Part shown: positions 9,738 to 20,210 of the stretch, piece by piece
Layout: each line of letters opens with the position of its first letter
Numbering within the stretch: the first letter of the stretch is position 1
DNA from: Gari tellinella
Lineage: Eukaryota; Mollusca; Bivalvia; Cardiida; Psammobiidae
NCBI GenBank assembly: GCA_922989275.2
Contig: OV277857.1
Span: 44,369,083-44,433,082 of the forward strand
DNA: 64,000 nucleotides
Direction of reading: 5' to 3'
Program-made: the position numbers and the translations under genes
The notes under the pieces: generated by a model
Databases searched by the model: none
What the model saw: only the letters and a program-made list of their open reading frames with translations
Told to the model about the DNA's origin: nothing

Positions 9738-11285
9738 ATCAAGAGGGACAGGTATATGATATACATGTATTGTTGTCAAGAGGGACAGGTATATGATATA
9801 CATGTATTGTTGTCAAGAGGGACAGGTATATGATATACATGTATTGTTGTCAAGAGGGACAGGTATATGATATACATGTATTGTTGTCAAGAGGGACAGG
9901 TATATGATATACATGTATTGTTGTCAAGAGGGACAGGTATATGATATACATGTATTGTTGTCAAGAGGGACAGGTATATGATATACATGTATTGTTGTCA
10001 AGAGGGACAGGTATATGATATACATGTATTGTTGTCAAGAGGGACAGGTATATGATATACATGTATTGTTGTCAAGAGGGACAGGTATATGATATACATG
10101 TATTGTTGTCAAGAGGGACAGGTATATGATATACATGTATTGTTGTCAAGAGGGACAGGTATATGATATACATGTATTGTTGTCAAGAGGGACAGGTATA
10201 TGATATACATGTATTGTTGTCAAGAGGGACAGGTATATGATATACATGTATTGTTGTCAAGAGGGACAGGTATATGATATACATGTATTGTTGTCAAGAG
10301 GGACAGGTATATGATATACATGTATTGTTGTCAAGAGGGACAGGTATATGATATACATGTATTGTTGTCAAGAGGGACAGGTATATGATATACATGTATT
10401 GTTGTCAAGAGGGACAGGTATATGATATACATGTATTGTTGTCAAGAGGGACAGGTATATGATATACATGTATTGTTGTCAAGAGGGACAGGTATATGAT
10501 ATACATGTATTGTTGTCAAGAGGGACAGGTATATGATATACATGTATTGTTGTCAAGAGGGACAGGTATATGATATACATGTATTGTTGTCAAGAGGGAC
10601 AGGTATATGATATACATGTATTGTTGTCAAGAGGGACAGGTATATGATATACATGTATTGTTGTCAAGAGGGACAGGTATATGATATACATGTATTGTTG
10701 TCAAGAGGGACAGGTATATGATATACATGTATTGTTGTCAAGAGGGACAGGTATATGATATACATGTATTGTTGTCAAGAGGGACAGGTATATGATATAC
10801 ATGTATTGTTGTCAAGAGGGACAGGTATATGATATACATGTATTGTTGTCAAGAGGGACAGGTATATGATATACATGTATTGTTGTCAAGAGGGACAGGT
10901 ATATGATATACATGTATTGTTGTCAAGAGGGACATGTATATGATATACATGTATTGTTATCAAGAGGGACAGGTATATGATATACATGTATTGTTATCAA
11001 GAGGGACATGTATATGATATACATGTATTGTTGTCAAGAGGGACAGGTATATGATATACATGTATTGTTGTCAAGAGGGACAGGTATATGATATACATGT
11101 ATTGTTGTCAAGAGGGACAGGTATATGATATACATGTATTGTTGTCAAGAGGGACAGGTATATGATATACATGTATTGTTATCAAGAGGGATAGGTATAT
11201 TATATACATGTATTGTTGTCAAGAGGGACAGGTATATGATATACATGTATTGTTGTCAAGAGGGACATGTATATGATATACATGT
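9738..11285. repeat. 37-bp minisatellite, about 41 tandem units
   Basis: The unit AAGAGGGACAGGTATATGAT + ATACATGTATTGTTGTC repeats with an exact 37-base period from 9741. The last, partial unit starts at 11258. Most units are identical. Variants (GGACATG, TTATC, GGATAGG, TATTATAT) cluster in the last ~360 bases. The unit contains the palindrome ATACATGTAT. Because 37 is not a multiple of 3, the 64-codon frame at 11125-11319 cycles through three frames and is not a gene. The array is truncated mid-unit by the following insertion. Confidence 0.97.
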
Positions 11286-11664
11286 TTATAACATAACAGA
11301 CGTCATGAGCGTTGAATAACACTCGTTGTTTAAATGTCATATATAACTAGTTAAATAACTATGCAAATGAGGTACGCCACGACGTCGTTTACTTGTGACG
11401 TCATTAAAATGCGTTTCATGCGTTCGATTTCAAACGTCTTCATTCCATCATGCAGATTTAATTTATAGATTTTTGGTGTAATTAATCAATATTAGATCTA
11501 CATGAAAGTGTTTATTAATACATATAACAACATAAACATTATGCCAGTGAACAGGGTTAATTTGGAACAACTTTGTTCCTGTATAGATCTACTTATATCG
11601 CGCTAAGCATTCACTTGACCTCAAAGGCTGCGATAAATAACATTTCTAGGTTATGTTATAAAAA

Positions 11665-11812
11665 GAATATAACATTCGTGTTAATAATTTATTGGATTTA
11701 TCAAACTCGTCGTTTTAGAAAACGATATAAACTCGGCAAAGCCTCGTTTTTATCTTTTTCTAAAAGACTCGTTTAATAAATTCAATAAATTATGAACACT
11801 CATGTTATATCC
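11665..11812. repeat. Hairpin with ATTCGTGT/ACACTCAT ends
   Basis: Arms starting GAATATAACATTCGTGT and ending ACACTCATGTTATATCC pair across a CTCGGCAAAGCCTCG centre. The ends resemble those of the neighbouring hairpin and of the one at 577-722, although the stems differ in sequence. Confidence 0.75.
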
Positions 11813-11814
11813 TA

Positions 11815-12456
11815 TATATAGAGGATATTGAATGAGTGTGTGTTCAGTCGTAAATTTATTGAACGAGTTGGATAAAATCATATGTTGCGAGCCTTGGCGA
11901 GCAACATATCATTTTATCCAACGAGTTCAATAAATTCACGACTGAACACACACGAATTTGATATTCTATTTATCACATAAACACCAAAATGACACGAAAA
12001 TCCGAACGGTCTTACTTTCACTTTTGCCCTCGGCTCTTAGGAAACGATTCGTCATAGGCGTTATTCGGTTGTATTCATCCGTAATGAGAAACACCTATCA
12101 AACTAAAATAAAGAAAATCAACATCAATGTGTTGTGAAAAGACTTCTCTGATACCATATTCAATTTTAAATTAATATTTAATTCAAAAATTGCTGTAATT
12201 GACTAAATATGATCAGTTGACATTTAGAATCTAGTTTCGTTTTCAAAATAACGTCGTTAGAGCAACATGACGTCATTATCATTGTAACGTCTGAATTTGA
12301 AAAACAGTCTGAATCACTGTTAATACTAGAGCAAAATGCAGCCTGATTTTCAGCCTGAGTTTGCGGGACTGCTCGGAATAATGTTTCTAGGACACTTGAG
12401 AATGTTTCAATACCTACTGGTGATCTAAGTTTGTCTAGATTCTCTTTACTGATTTA
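11815..12456. repeat. Right arm of the long inverted repeat
   Basis: The reverse complement of 1-732, diverged by scattered substitutions and lacking the ~75 extra bases of the left arm. It begins at the TATATAGAGGATATTGAATG junction and runs to GATTTAC. Confidence 0.85.
11822..11966. repeat. Hairpin at the inner end of the right arm
   Basis: Arms of about 65 bases (AACGAGTTGGATAAAAT / ATTTTATCCAACGAGTT) close on GCGAGCCTTGGCGAGC. It is better paired than its partner at 577-722. Confidence 0.85.
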
Positions 12457-12570
12457 CAGTCGGCGTAGTAGTACAGTATTTTGGTGATTCGAAAATTAGT
12501 ATAAAATATATGCCCAGTGGGCCATACGATTTTTACGGCCCTCTATATTTTGCACGTTTATGTGATAAAT

Positions 12571-12611
12571 ACGTATATTGTTATCAAGAGGGATAGGTAT
12601 ATGTTATACAT
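12571..12611. repeat. Orphan unit of the 37-bp minisatellite
   Basis: GTATATTGTTATCAAGAGGG + ATAGGTATATG matches a variant unit of the array that ends at 11285. It marks the far side of the insertion. Confidence 0.85.
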
Positions 12612-12653
12612 ATTTGAATAAGTTATAAACAGAGTTTAGTGTGGATGTTGACA

Positions 12654-13784
12654 TACAGTAAAACCTCTATATTACGAGCAAGACGAAAATAAATCACAAA
12701 ACTCCTTCAGGAGCTGCTTTAAGTGACCATCTTGAAATATACTGGAAACACCAAGGACTTACTAGAATGTGAGAATTTTTCTAAGTGTAGAAATAATTAT
12801 ATCATAAAAAGGTATCACTATGGAGTACATGTAATGTCTTAAGAAACATTCATAGGCCCTAAAAAATATAGCCACTCAACTGAAAGATCACATGTGTATA
12901 AATATGAACTTCAAAGTTTTGGGGTAAGTGTAGTAATACACTAATACTTCATGAAATATTTGCATTCGGAAGCTGATATTTGGCATGGAGGTGCCCTATG
13001 GGTTGAACATTGATGTTGTGTAGTTAAATTTACAAAAAAAAGTTTAAATTTAGTCAAAATTACACATCTTTTGGGCTTAGGTTTTTCGGCTGATTTCTCA
13101 TGGTTAAAGTTTTTGGGTAAGTGTTGTAATGCACTAATACTACATGAAATATTTGTATTAGGAAGCTGATATTTGGAACGGAGGTGCCCTGTGGGTTGAA
13201 CATTGATGTTGCGTAGTTAAGATTTGAAAAAAAAGTTTAAATTTAGTCAAACTTTTATCTAGGCGAGCTTTGCTGTTCTCCGACAGCTCTTGTTAATGCC
13301 CTGGCCAATTAATGGCTGGGACATATATAGTGTTACCCTTTCCATTATCGTTTAGTTTATGTTCATTATCCATCAAATATGCACATATTGAATTCAAAGA
13401 TGGCAATATGCAGATCAATTTCGATTTTTGGGTTCCGTGCATTAAGTTTCGACAGAGTGATGCCCCTTTGGATTTAGATTTTTTTTGAAGATGTGTGGTT
13501 TTAGCTCATTATCCCAGTCATACATTGACATTTTGAACCGAAATTTCAGATATAGGTACATAATGAGAATACACTGGTCAAGTTTGTATTTGGTTTTGAT
13601 TAATTAAATCTTATGTCCCTTGCACTTAGAATATAATAATTCAAGAGTTATGCCACAATGAATTCAGATCTACATTGTACAAAATTGGTGCTGCCAGGGG
13701 CATCCGTGTCACATCGACACATCTCTAGTTAAACAGTCAATTAGCATTTGATTTAGTGGTCGTAATAGAGAGGTTTTTACTGTA
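12654..13784. mobile_element. M3-ended composite element containing a tandem dimer
   Basis: Ends TA + CAGTAAAACCTCTATATTAC (12654) and GTAATAGAGAGGTTTTTACTG + TA (to 13784) are the M3 termini, but the span is 1.13 kb, far longer than other M3 copies. Half of a cassette-2 hairpin follows the left end (AACTCCTTCAGGAG, near 12698). The centre contains two copies of a ~160-base segment, at about 12918-13075 and 13100-13257, sharing GGAAGCTGATATTTGG. GACAGCTCTTGTT at 13281 and GACACATCTCTAGTT at 13716 look like ends of another inserted repeat. No coding. Confidence 0.65.
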
Positions 13785-13913
13785 CATTGATATAAAGGTA
13801 TGTAATTTTGTTAAGGTACCAAGGTAATTTGTCACAAAATTATACAGTTACATGGAGTTGATACTGTGATTATGTTAGAAATGTGATTCTGTACAGTAAC
13901 AATTTCTAGTTGA

Positions 13914-14233
13914 TACAGTGCTCCCAGTCTACAACAACACACACCCCATGAGAGACTAAGATTGCATGTGTTGTTCAGAGGATGTTGTTATAGGGAGAGA
14001 AAATTAAGACTTGGTTTACATTTGCAAAAAGCTTGAATCCAGATCAGACGCCGCATTATGCGGCGTCTGATCTGAATTCAAGCTGTTTGTCACTCATCAT
14101 TACATTTCTTCAGTCAAAAGGTCAAATCATATGTAACTTTTAGAAACTACAGCAGATGAAAATACTTAGCATACAATATTGCAGCCGGAGATAATTGTTG
14201 TTCGGAGGGCTGTTGTAGGGAGGGAGCACTGTA
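13914..14233. mobile_element. M2 MITE with cassette 1
   Basis: TA + CAGTGCTCCCAGTCTACAAC at the left and GTTGTAGGGAGGGAGCACTG + TA at the right flank 316 bp. The hairpin at 14021-14090 pairs GCTTGAATCCAGATCAGACG with its complement around CCGCATTATGCGG. The CAGTG ends and TA duplication suggest a Tc1/mariner-superfamily transposase in trans. Confidence 0.85.
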
Positions 14234-14339
14234 CTTTTATTTTCACACTGGTGAATGGTTATGACCATGAGTCAAGAAGTGTCTTGGAATGACTTCAGCA
14301 AAGACTATGTACAGCAAGCAGTCAGAATATTTGCAATTT

Positions 14340-14562
14340 TACGGTTGAGAAGATGTTGTTCTTTCCCAATAAGCATGTTGATGTCCATCGCAAACAGCTC
14401 AGAGTCAGATAAAGGCGCCGGGTTACCCAACCTCTGATCAGGCTCAAAACTGTTTGCCACTCAGATCGAAATAATGATAATAGAAATTTCATAAAAAAAA
14501 TTCTACACATTATTGAATTTTATTTGCATTTAAATGGAAAAGAATATATAAAGGCAACTGTG
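14340..14562. mobile_element. Degenerate M1 MITE with worn cassette 1
   Basis: GAGAAGATGTTGTTCTTTCCC at the left resembles the M1 terminus, and AAATGGAAAAGAATA at the right matches its other end. The hairpin at 14389-14457 is eroded: only GCAAACAG, GCGCCGGGTTAC, CTCTGATCAGG and CTGTTTGC are clear. An old copy. Two ~60-codon frames are artefacts. Confidence 0.55.
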
Positions 14563-14626
14563 TGCAGGAAAAGCTAATACAGAAAAGTCCCATTGGTATT
14601 TTCATCATTTATTTTTGTCCTGCATT

Positions 14627-14639
14627 TAACAGAACATAT
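14627..14639. repeat. Possible 5' target-site duplication of the CR1/L2-like element
   Basis: TAACAGAACATAT here is repeated exactly at 20052-20064, directly after the retrotransposon's polyadenylation signal and 3' end. If real, the element spans 14640-20051. Against this, the stretch up to about 16 kb contains nested MITEs, so the match could be chance. Confidence 0.35.
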
Positions 14640-15189
14640 TTCTGGGTACAGGCAGCTGTCGAAGGCGGGATCTCTGACCAGTCGCTCTCTCTCGAGGGGG
14701 TAGCGGCTGATCGGAGGCATTCGCTGTCCTTGCACTAATATTTATTTAATTTAGCTTAAAGCTCATTATACTGTGGTTATGAATGATATAGTTTGTACTT
14801 TTGGCCTTGATGTTTTGCTTTATTATCTTATGTTTTGTCTAGTGAATCGAGTTCATGGGCCAGGAAACTGCAAACAGTTTGGTCCCTGACCAGTCGCCAT
14901 TTCAGTGAAGTGGTATCTGACCGGGAGCCACTCAGTTTGCATAACCGAAATCAGATACTTGCGATGTTGTACATAGTCTGGGTTATTCGTGATGAAGATG
15001 CTTTCTATTCCCTATTTTTTGACCTTATGGCCAACCAACAGTTTTAAATACTACTTTCGAATGGCCACCCAAAACAGATTTTTATAAATTTATACATTAC
15101 GAACATATACCCGATAAACTCTGATCTACTTTGTATCCTTTACTAATCTCAAAATATTGTTATAAATTGGATAACCAATGTTTATAATA

Positions 15190-15858
15190 GTTAGACCGAG
15201 GGCTTATACTTTCTTCGTCGTACTTTATTTAACACCGAGGTGCCGCACTCTCAATACGTATGTATAAGTGTTTTCTTCTGACCTGTCAGAGGTATTCTCA
15301 GATTGGAACATTCTAAAACTTTAAAAGGGATGAGTTTTCTCTACGGTCTGCTAAAAATACGGACAGCTGTAATTTTTTGTGCGTAATGTTCAGTAGAGGA
15401 TACAGTATTCTTTCCCGTTTAAACGCAAACGCAATGCACTAAACTGTGGAAATTTACTTTTAGAATTTTTAAACATATTTTTAATCTGAGTAGCAAACAT
15501 GTTGGAGCCATATCAGACGCCGGATAACCCGGCGTCTGATCTGGCTCCAAGCCGTTTTCACTGGAAATAATAGTTTTAGTATATAAATGTGTTTATTGGG
15601 AAAGAATAAAATCTCAGTGAAGTTAGCGTAGCGGTCTCGTGCTGCACGAGGATCATACTTCTCTCAAGTAGGAAGGTGTGCGATTACATATTCGACGTAA
15701 CATTACTTACATGTGCCTATTTACCATCATAATCTATTCTGTTCTAAAAATGACTCCCGACAGGTCAGAAAAATAGGACAATACACTTCTTGTTAAAAAC
15801 ATAGCATCCGACTACTTTATACGACAGGGGAAGTAACAGCCCTCGGTCTTCTCGGGTG
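15190..15858. repeat. Diverged fold-back with a nested M1 element
   Basis: TTAGACCGAGGGCT and TTCTTCTGACCTGTCAG at 15191-15300 are inverted at 15750-15858 (GACAGGTCAG, AGCCCTCGGTCTTCTC). The pairing is patchy. An M1 element (15391-15619) lies between the arms. A GTTAGCGTAGCGGTCTCGTG stretch at 15621 is weakly tRNA-like but has no matching B box. Confidence 0.5.
15391..15619. mobile_element. M1 MITE with cassette 1
   Basis: ATTCTTTCCCGTTTAAACGC on the left and GTTTATTGGGAAAGAATAAA on the right are M1 subterminal sequences. The hairpin at 15493-15560 has GTTGGAGCCATATCAGACGC paired around CCGGATAACCCGG. It lies upstream of the retrotransposon ORF, so it is either part of that element's leader or a separate insertion. 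Confidence 0.75.
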
Positions 15859-16265
15859 ATAACATACTTACTGAACGTGTTTGACTATTGTGGTTCAATT
15901 GAGGAGATCCTGCTAATTGTTTAAGTTATAAATCATATCAAGACGATAATTATATAGTTTCGGATTGTATACCAATCTCGTCAAGCTTTGGGTTTCTCAA
16001 TAGAACTGCAATATGAAACATGAATGATTTATTTCCGTATGCATCTTGATGTTCTTTATCGTCTATTGTATGCTTGTAGCTTAGGTTTCACTATCAATCC
16101 ATTAACTGCAGAACAGTTTTTCGTCACACATTTTTATTTTTTTTAATTTCTTACTATGATTTTTCCTGCACACATTGCGATCGGTTGGTCGTTAGCGAAG
16201 ATTTCGAGCTGTCTCTTCACACTATTTAGGGCGGCTGCCTCTCAACACATTAGGTATCATCCACC
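15859..16265. other. Leader region of the CR1/L2-like ORF
   Basis: No other gene was seen. The last ~100 bases are less AT-rich (GGTTGGTCGTTAGCG, GGGCGGCTGCC) and probably belong to the retrotransposon 5' UTR. There is no recognisable ORF1. Confidence 0.4.
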
Positions 16266-19200
16266 GTGATGTATTTTATTATTATATACAAGTCACTTTG
16301 CCGTCCTGTGTCAACTTCTAAGTTCTTCGATGCACTAGCTTACATATTGACCATACCATATGCATTGGCTGTACCCTTAACCTTAAAAGCACAATATGTA
16401 TACATAGTCACCTTTTTCTTTTTAATTCTTAGTGGCGATATACACCCTAATCCTGGTCCAACATCTGTCTCCGATATCAGTTCCAGCCCTGACTCTGAAT
16501 GCTCTCTGTTTGTAGACATTGCCAATAGTGGTTTTAGCGTAATGCATTTGAACATACAGAGTTTAAAACCCAAAATAGATATTCTTGATATTGAGGCGCA
16601 ACCTTATGATGTACTTGTCTTCACTGAAACTTGGCTTTCAGATAATATCAAAAACGAGGATATCAGTATTCAGAATTTTGGTGCGCCTTTTCGTTGTGAC
16701 AGACAGGGTAGACTGGGTGGAGGGGTTGCTATCTATGTTCGTGATGGCGTTATTGCCAAAGAGAGAACAGATCTCACATTAAATGGCCTTGAGGCCATGT
16801 GGGTCGAAATTAAAATCCAAAATAAATCATTGCTTATAGGTGGGATCTACAGACCTCCTGACTCAAACAACCAGTATTGGCAATTAATGGAGCAATCTAT
16901 AGACTTAGCTTATAGCCAATTATACGATAACGTTGTCATAACAGGGGACTTTAACATGAACTTGCTAAGCCACCAGTCCGCTAAAATGACCAGATTAATA
17001 AACTCCTATGATGCCGAACAGCTTATACAAAAACCAACTTATTATACTGAACATTCTTCATCCTTGATTGACTTAATATTTGTTAAAAACGTCCAGCCTA
17101 TTTGTGCAAGTTATGTCGCAGCCCCGTTTATACCTGATCTTATTCGTTTCCACTGCCCCGTCGTAACTGTTTTTAAATTTAAAAAACTCTTGCCACATCC
17201 ATATAAACGACGAATTTGGCTTTATGAAAGAGCTAATTATCAAAGCTTCAGGGATAAATTGAGCTCGGTAGAGTGGGATACAATCTTGTCTTCTGAAGAT
17301 GCTGAAGCCGTTTCAAACTCCATTACACACACTATTTTATCTAAAGCGTCTGAAACCATTCCAAATAAACTTGTTACAATTAGACCTGGCGATATCCCGT
17401 GGATGAATAATAGCATTAAAAAACTAATAAGGAAACGCAACAAACTACACAAAAAAGCTAAGGCTCGAAATAATGAATTACATTGGGCTGAGTTTAGAAA
17501 AGCAAGAAATAAAGTTACTAACGCATTAAGAAAGTCAAAATCTGAATACCAAAACAATTTGATTGAAAAAATAAATTCGGCAAAAACTTCCTCAAGCGAA
17601 TGGTTTAAACTTTACAAAAAACTTTCACGTAAAAAAGAAAAAGCCTCTATCCCAACACTATCGACCAATAACACTACTGCCTCTACAGACGACGAAAAAG
17701 CAAACTTACTTAACGACTTCTTCTGTAAACAGTCACAACTTAATGATAATAACGCAAACTTACCTCATTTAGCAGAAACCGAAACACCTACTCTTAATAA
17801 TGTAACCATTTCACCACAAGACGTTCTTGACGCCATTTCTGTAATGGATGCATCTAAAGCTAGTGGTCCTGATCTTATATCACCTCGTCTTTTACGAGAA
17901 GGGGCTCACCAACTTGCAGTGCCACTGTCCTCTTTCTTTAATACTTTACTCCAACGCTCAATCTTTCCTTCTGCGTGGAAGCAGGCTAACGTAACTCCGA
18001 TTTTCAAAAAAGGAGATCCATCCCAACCATCCAATTACAGACCAGTATCACTTCTGAGCTGTATTGGTAAGGTGATGGAAAGGTGTATACATAAATACTT
18101 ATACAACTTTCTAACTACCAACAACATTCTTACTCCTCATCAATCTGGCTTCGTTAAAGGCGATTCAACAGTGAATCAACTTACCTTCTTATACCATGAC
18201 ATATGTAAGGCTATTGACGAAGGCAAGGAGGTGCGAGCTGTATTCTGTGACATCTCTAAAGCTTTCGATAGGGTATGGCACAAAGGTCTTGTTCATAAAC
18301 TATCCTCAATCGGTATTCGCGGCTCTTTACTTAATTGGTTTTCTTCTTATTTGTCATCGAGACAACAGCGCGTAGTCATAGCAAACTCCACTTCCAAACT
18401 ATCTTCTATTCATGCTGGTGTACCTCAAGGTTCCATTCTCGGTCCTGTCCTATTTCTTCTCTACATTGATGACATTGTTAACGAAATACAGTCGAACATC
18501 AAATTATTTGCTGATGACACAAGTCTGTATATAGTTGTAGATAATCCTGTTACCTCGGCAGTAAAACTTAATGAAGATCTTCATGCAATTCACTCTTGGT
18601 CCCAGTCATGGCTTGTCTCATTCAATCCCTCTAAAACTGAGTCAGTTCTGTTCTCTAAAAAATTGTCTAAGCCCCATCATCCTCCATTATACTTAAATGA
18701 CACTCAAATTACCGGTGTATCGACACACACACATCTTGGATTAACACTCTCTGATGATGGTCGTTGGAAATCCCATATCTCTATCATTCTCGATAAGGCA
18801 TGGAACAGGATAGGCATCATGCGATCTTTAAAATTTGTTCTTTCGCGTCCTTGTCTCGAGCAGATGTACATTTCTTTTATACGCCCTGTCTTAGAATATT
18901 CTAATGTTGTCTGGGACAGCTGTTCCGTTGAGTTAAAAAATGACATTGAAGCAGTGCAGAACGAGGCAGCCAGGATTGTATCTGGTGCTACAAAGTTATG
19001 CAACATCGACTCACTTCTTCATGATCTAAGGTGGGATACACTGGCTAACAGAAGAAAAAACCACAAACTTGTCCTTATGTATAAAATGACACATAATCTT
19101 ACGCCCTCTTATCTTTCTAACCTTATACCACAACAACAACAAACTCGGTACTCACTCAGAAATGCTCATGATATTCCCCAACCATACGCAAGAACTAATC

Positions 19201-19646
19201 TCTACTCATCTTCTTTCCTTCCTTCTGCTATCAAAGACTGGAATGCACTGTCTCCTCAAATTCGCAATTCTACTTCTATTGAAATGTTCAAATCCTCTCT
19301 TAAGAGGTATAAGCAAAAGGCACCGACACACTACTCATGCGGTACGCGCCGAGGCCAAGTCTTACTTGCTCGTTTACGATTAGGTTGCAGTTCACTAAAC
19401 TATGATCTTCACAGACGCTCTCTCGTGGACTCACCTCTATGCACTTGTGGCTCGGTCGAAACAGCAAACCATTTTCTCTTACACTGTATTTTGTACAATC
19501 AGGCTCGATTAAACTTCTTCTCTGATATCCCTTGCCCAGCAACAATAAATAACCTACTGTACGGTAATGAACGTCTCTCTATTAAACAAAACGAAGAACT
19601 GGCCACAAAAGTACAAATGTTCATTACAGCATCGAAGCGTTTTTAA
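16266..19646 (+). CDS. APE endonuclease-reverse transcriptase of a CR1/L2-like non-LTR retrotransposon
   Basis: An intact 1126-codon frame. Residues 1-56 are hydrophobic, with several short apolar stretches, and end in the 2A-like GDIHPNPGP (57-65). An apurinic-endonuclease-like domain covers about 92-305: HLNIQSL, TETWLS, YRPP, TGDFN (226-230) and HCPV. The usual S-D before that histidine reads R-F here. A basic linker is followed by the RT at about 570-770: NYRPVSLL, FCDISKAFD (Asp662), GVPQGSILGP and FADD (748-751). A C-terminal Cys/His motif CxC...H...C spans 1059-1074. The protein would nick target DNA and prime reverse transcription of its own RNA. No separate ORF1 is visible. Lack of stops suggests a young copy. 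Starting at the first ATG of the paired ATGATG keeps the 2A-like segment N-terminal. CR1 versus L2 clade is not resolved. Confidence 0.93.
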   Translation: MMYFIIIYKSLCRPVSTSKFFDALAYILTIPYALAVPLTLKAQYVYIVTFFFLILSGDIHPNPGPTSVSDISSSPDSECSLFVDIANSGFSVMHLNIQSLKPKIDILDIEAQPYDVLVFTETWLSDNIKNEDISIQNFGAPFRCDRQGRLGGGVAIYVRDGVIAKERTDLTLNGLEAMWVEIKIQNKSLLIGGIYRPPDSNNQYWQLMEQSIDLAYSQLYDNVVITGDFNMNLLSHQSAKMTRLINSYDAEQLIQKPTYYTEHSSSLIDLIFVKNVQPICASYVAAPFIPDLIRFHCPVVTVFKFKKLLPHPYKRRIWLYERANYQSFRDKLSSVEWDTILSSEDAEAVSNSITHTILSKASETIPNKLVTIRPGDIPWMNNSIKKLIRKRNKLHKKAKARNNELHWAEFRKARNKVTNALRKSKSEYQNNLIEKINSAKTSSSEWFKLYKKLSRKKEKASIPTLSTNNTTASTDDEKANLLNDFFCKQSQLNDNNANLPHLAETETPTLNNVTISPQDVLDAISVMDASKASGPDLISPRLLREGAHQLAVPLSSFFNTLLQRSIFPSAWKQANVTPIFKKGDPSQPSNYRPVSLLSCIGKVMERCIHKYLYNFLTTNNILTPHQSGFVKGDSTVNQLTFLYHDICKAIDEGKEVRAVFCDISKAFDRVWHKGLVHKLSSIGIRGSLLNWFSSYLSSRQQRVVIANSTSKLSSIHAGVPQGSILGPVLFLLYIDDIVNEIQSNIKLFADDTSLYIVVDNPVTSAVKLNEDLHAIHSWSQSWLVSFNPSKTESVLFSKKLSKPHHPPLYLNDTQITGVSTHTHLGLTLSDDGRWKSHISIILDKAWNRIGIMRSLKFVLSRPCLEQMYISFIRPVLEYSNVVWDSCSVELKNDIEAVQNEAARIVSGATKLCNIDSLLHDLRWDTLANRRKNHKLVLMYKMTHNLTPSYLSNLIPQQQQTRYSLRNAHDIPQPYARTNLYSSSFLPSAIKDWNALSPQIRNSTSIEMFKSSLKRYKQKAPTHYSCGTRRGQVLLARLRLGCSSLNYDLHRRSLVDSPLCTCGSVETANHFLLHCILYNQARLNFFSDIPCPATINNLLYGNERLSIKQNEELATKVQMFITASKRF
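16434..16460 (+). other. 2A-like NPGP motif in the retrotransposon N-terminus
   Basis: The nine codons for GDIHPNPGP follow a hydrophobic run (YIVTFFFLILS). The 2A consensus is D-x-E-x-N-P-G-P; here the E position is H. In APE-type retrotransposons such N-terminal 2A-like segments are known, and some cause ribosome skipping between G and P. Activity of this variant cannot be judged from sequence. Confidence 0.75.
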
Positions 19647-20051
19647 TAATGACTTGAGACCACTCGATTCTGACCTGACGACCACCGCTTGCATTGTGTG
19701 CTGTTTCTCTTTTTTTCAATATCCAACCAAATTTTACATATTTCATATCTAATACAGTCTAGGTATTTTTCCTTATTTTTATGTCGTTTACTTTACCAAA
19801 TTATCAACTGAAGTAAATCTTTGTAACATTTTCCTATCATATTGTTAAAAAATGTACGTAATAAAACAGTTTTGTCTTACGTTAATTCAACCATAATGTC
19901 ATAATTTGCACATGTATATATCATTACCATGGAGAAGAATTTATATAAGTTATGTTTAACTTGTTTTCCTATCCATGCTTATATAGCTTATTATGTTATA
20001 ACATGTGTATAATGTCATATGTAGAAATTCTGAAATAAATACTGTTTAAAC
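19647..20051 (+). other. 3' UTR of the CR1/L2-like element
   Basis: Non-coding AT-rich sequence ends with an AATAAA at 20034-20039 and then TACTGTTTAAAC. A 13-base candidate target duplication follows (20052-20064). There is no poly(A) or obvious terminal microsatellite. Confidence 0.5.
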
Positions 20052-20064
20052 TAACAGAACATAT
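20052..20064. repeat. Possible 3' target-site duplication
   Basis: TAACAGAACATAT, an exact repeat of 14627-14639. See that entry for the caveat. Confidence 0.35.
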
Positions 20065-20210
20065 ACTTTCTTTATAGTCATGTTTTGTTATCAAATGGCT
20101 GCTGTACATGGGTTACTACATTCTGTATGTACTGATGTCCTACAACCCATTTAGAGGTATAGAAATATGCCATTTAATTACTTTAATTAGTTTAACTGAT
20201 AATAATAGTG

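Larger units (their letters stand above)
11286..12570. mobile_element. ~1.28-kb insertion inside the minisatellite, holding the right inverted-repeat arm
   Basis: The minisatellite stops mid-unit at 11285 and one more unit appears at 12571-12611, so the intervening ~1.28 kb was inserted into the array. The insert has TGACGTCA sites (11396-11403, 12268-12275), an ATGCAAAT octamer (11361-11368), two hairpins and the repeat arm shared with 1-732. No reading frame resembles a transposase or RT. Its class is unknown; a non-autonomous element is the simplest reading. Confidence 0.65.

Noticed and set aside
9738..11285. CRISPR-like regular repeat
   Set aside because: Units are directly abutting with no spacers and the DNA is eukaryotic; it is a minisatellite.
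15621..15700. tRNA-like sequence (TAGCGTAGCGGTCTCGTG)
   Set aside because: The A-box resemblance is weak and no B box follows.
17240..17557. 105-codon minus-strand frame
   Set aside because: It is antisense to the reverse-transcriptase ORF and has no independent support.
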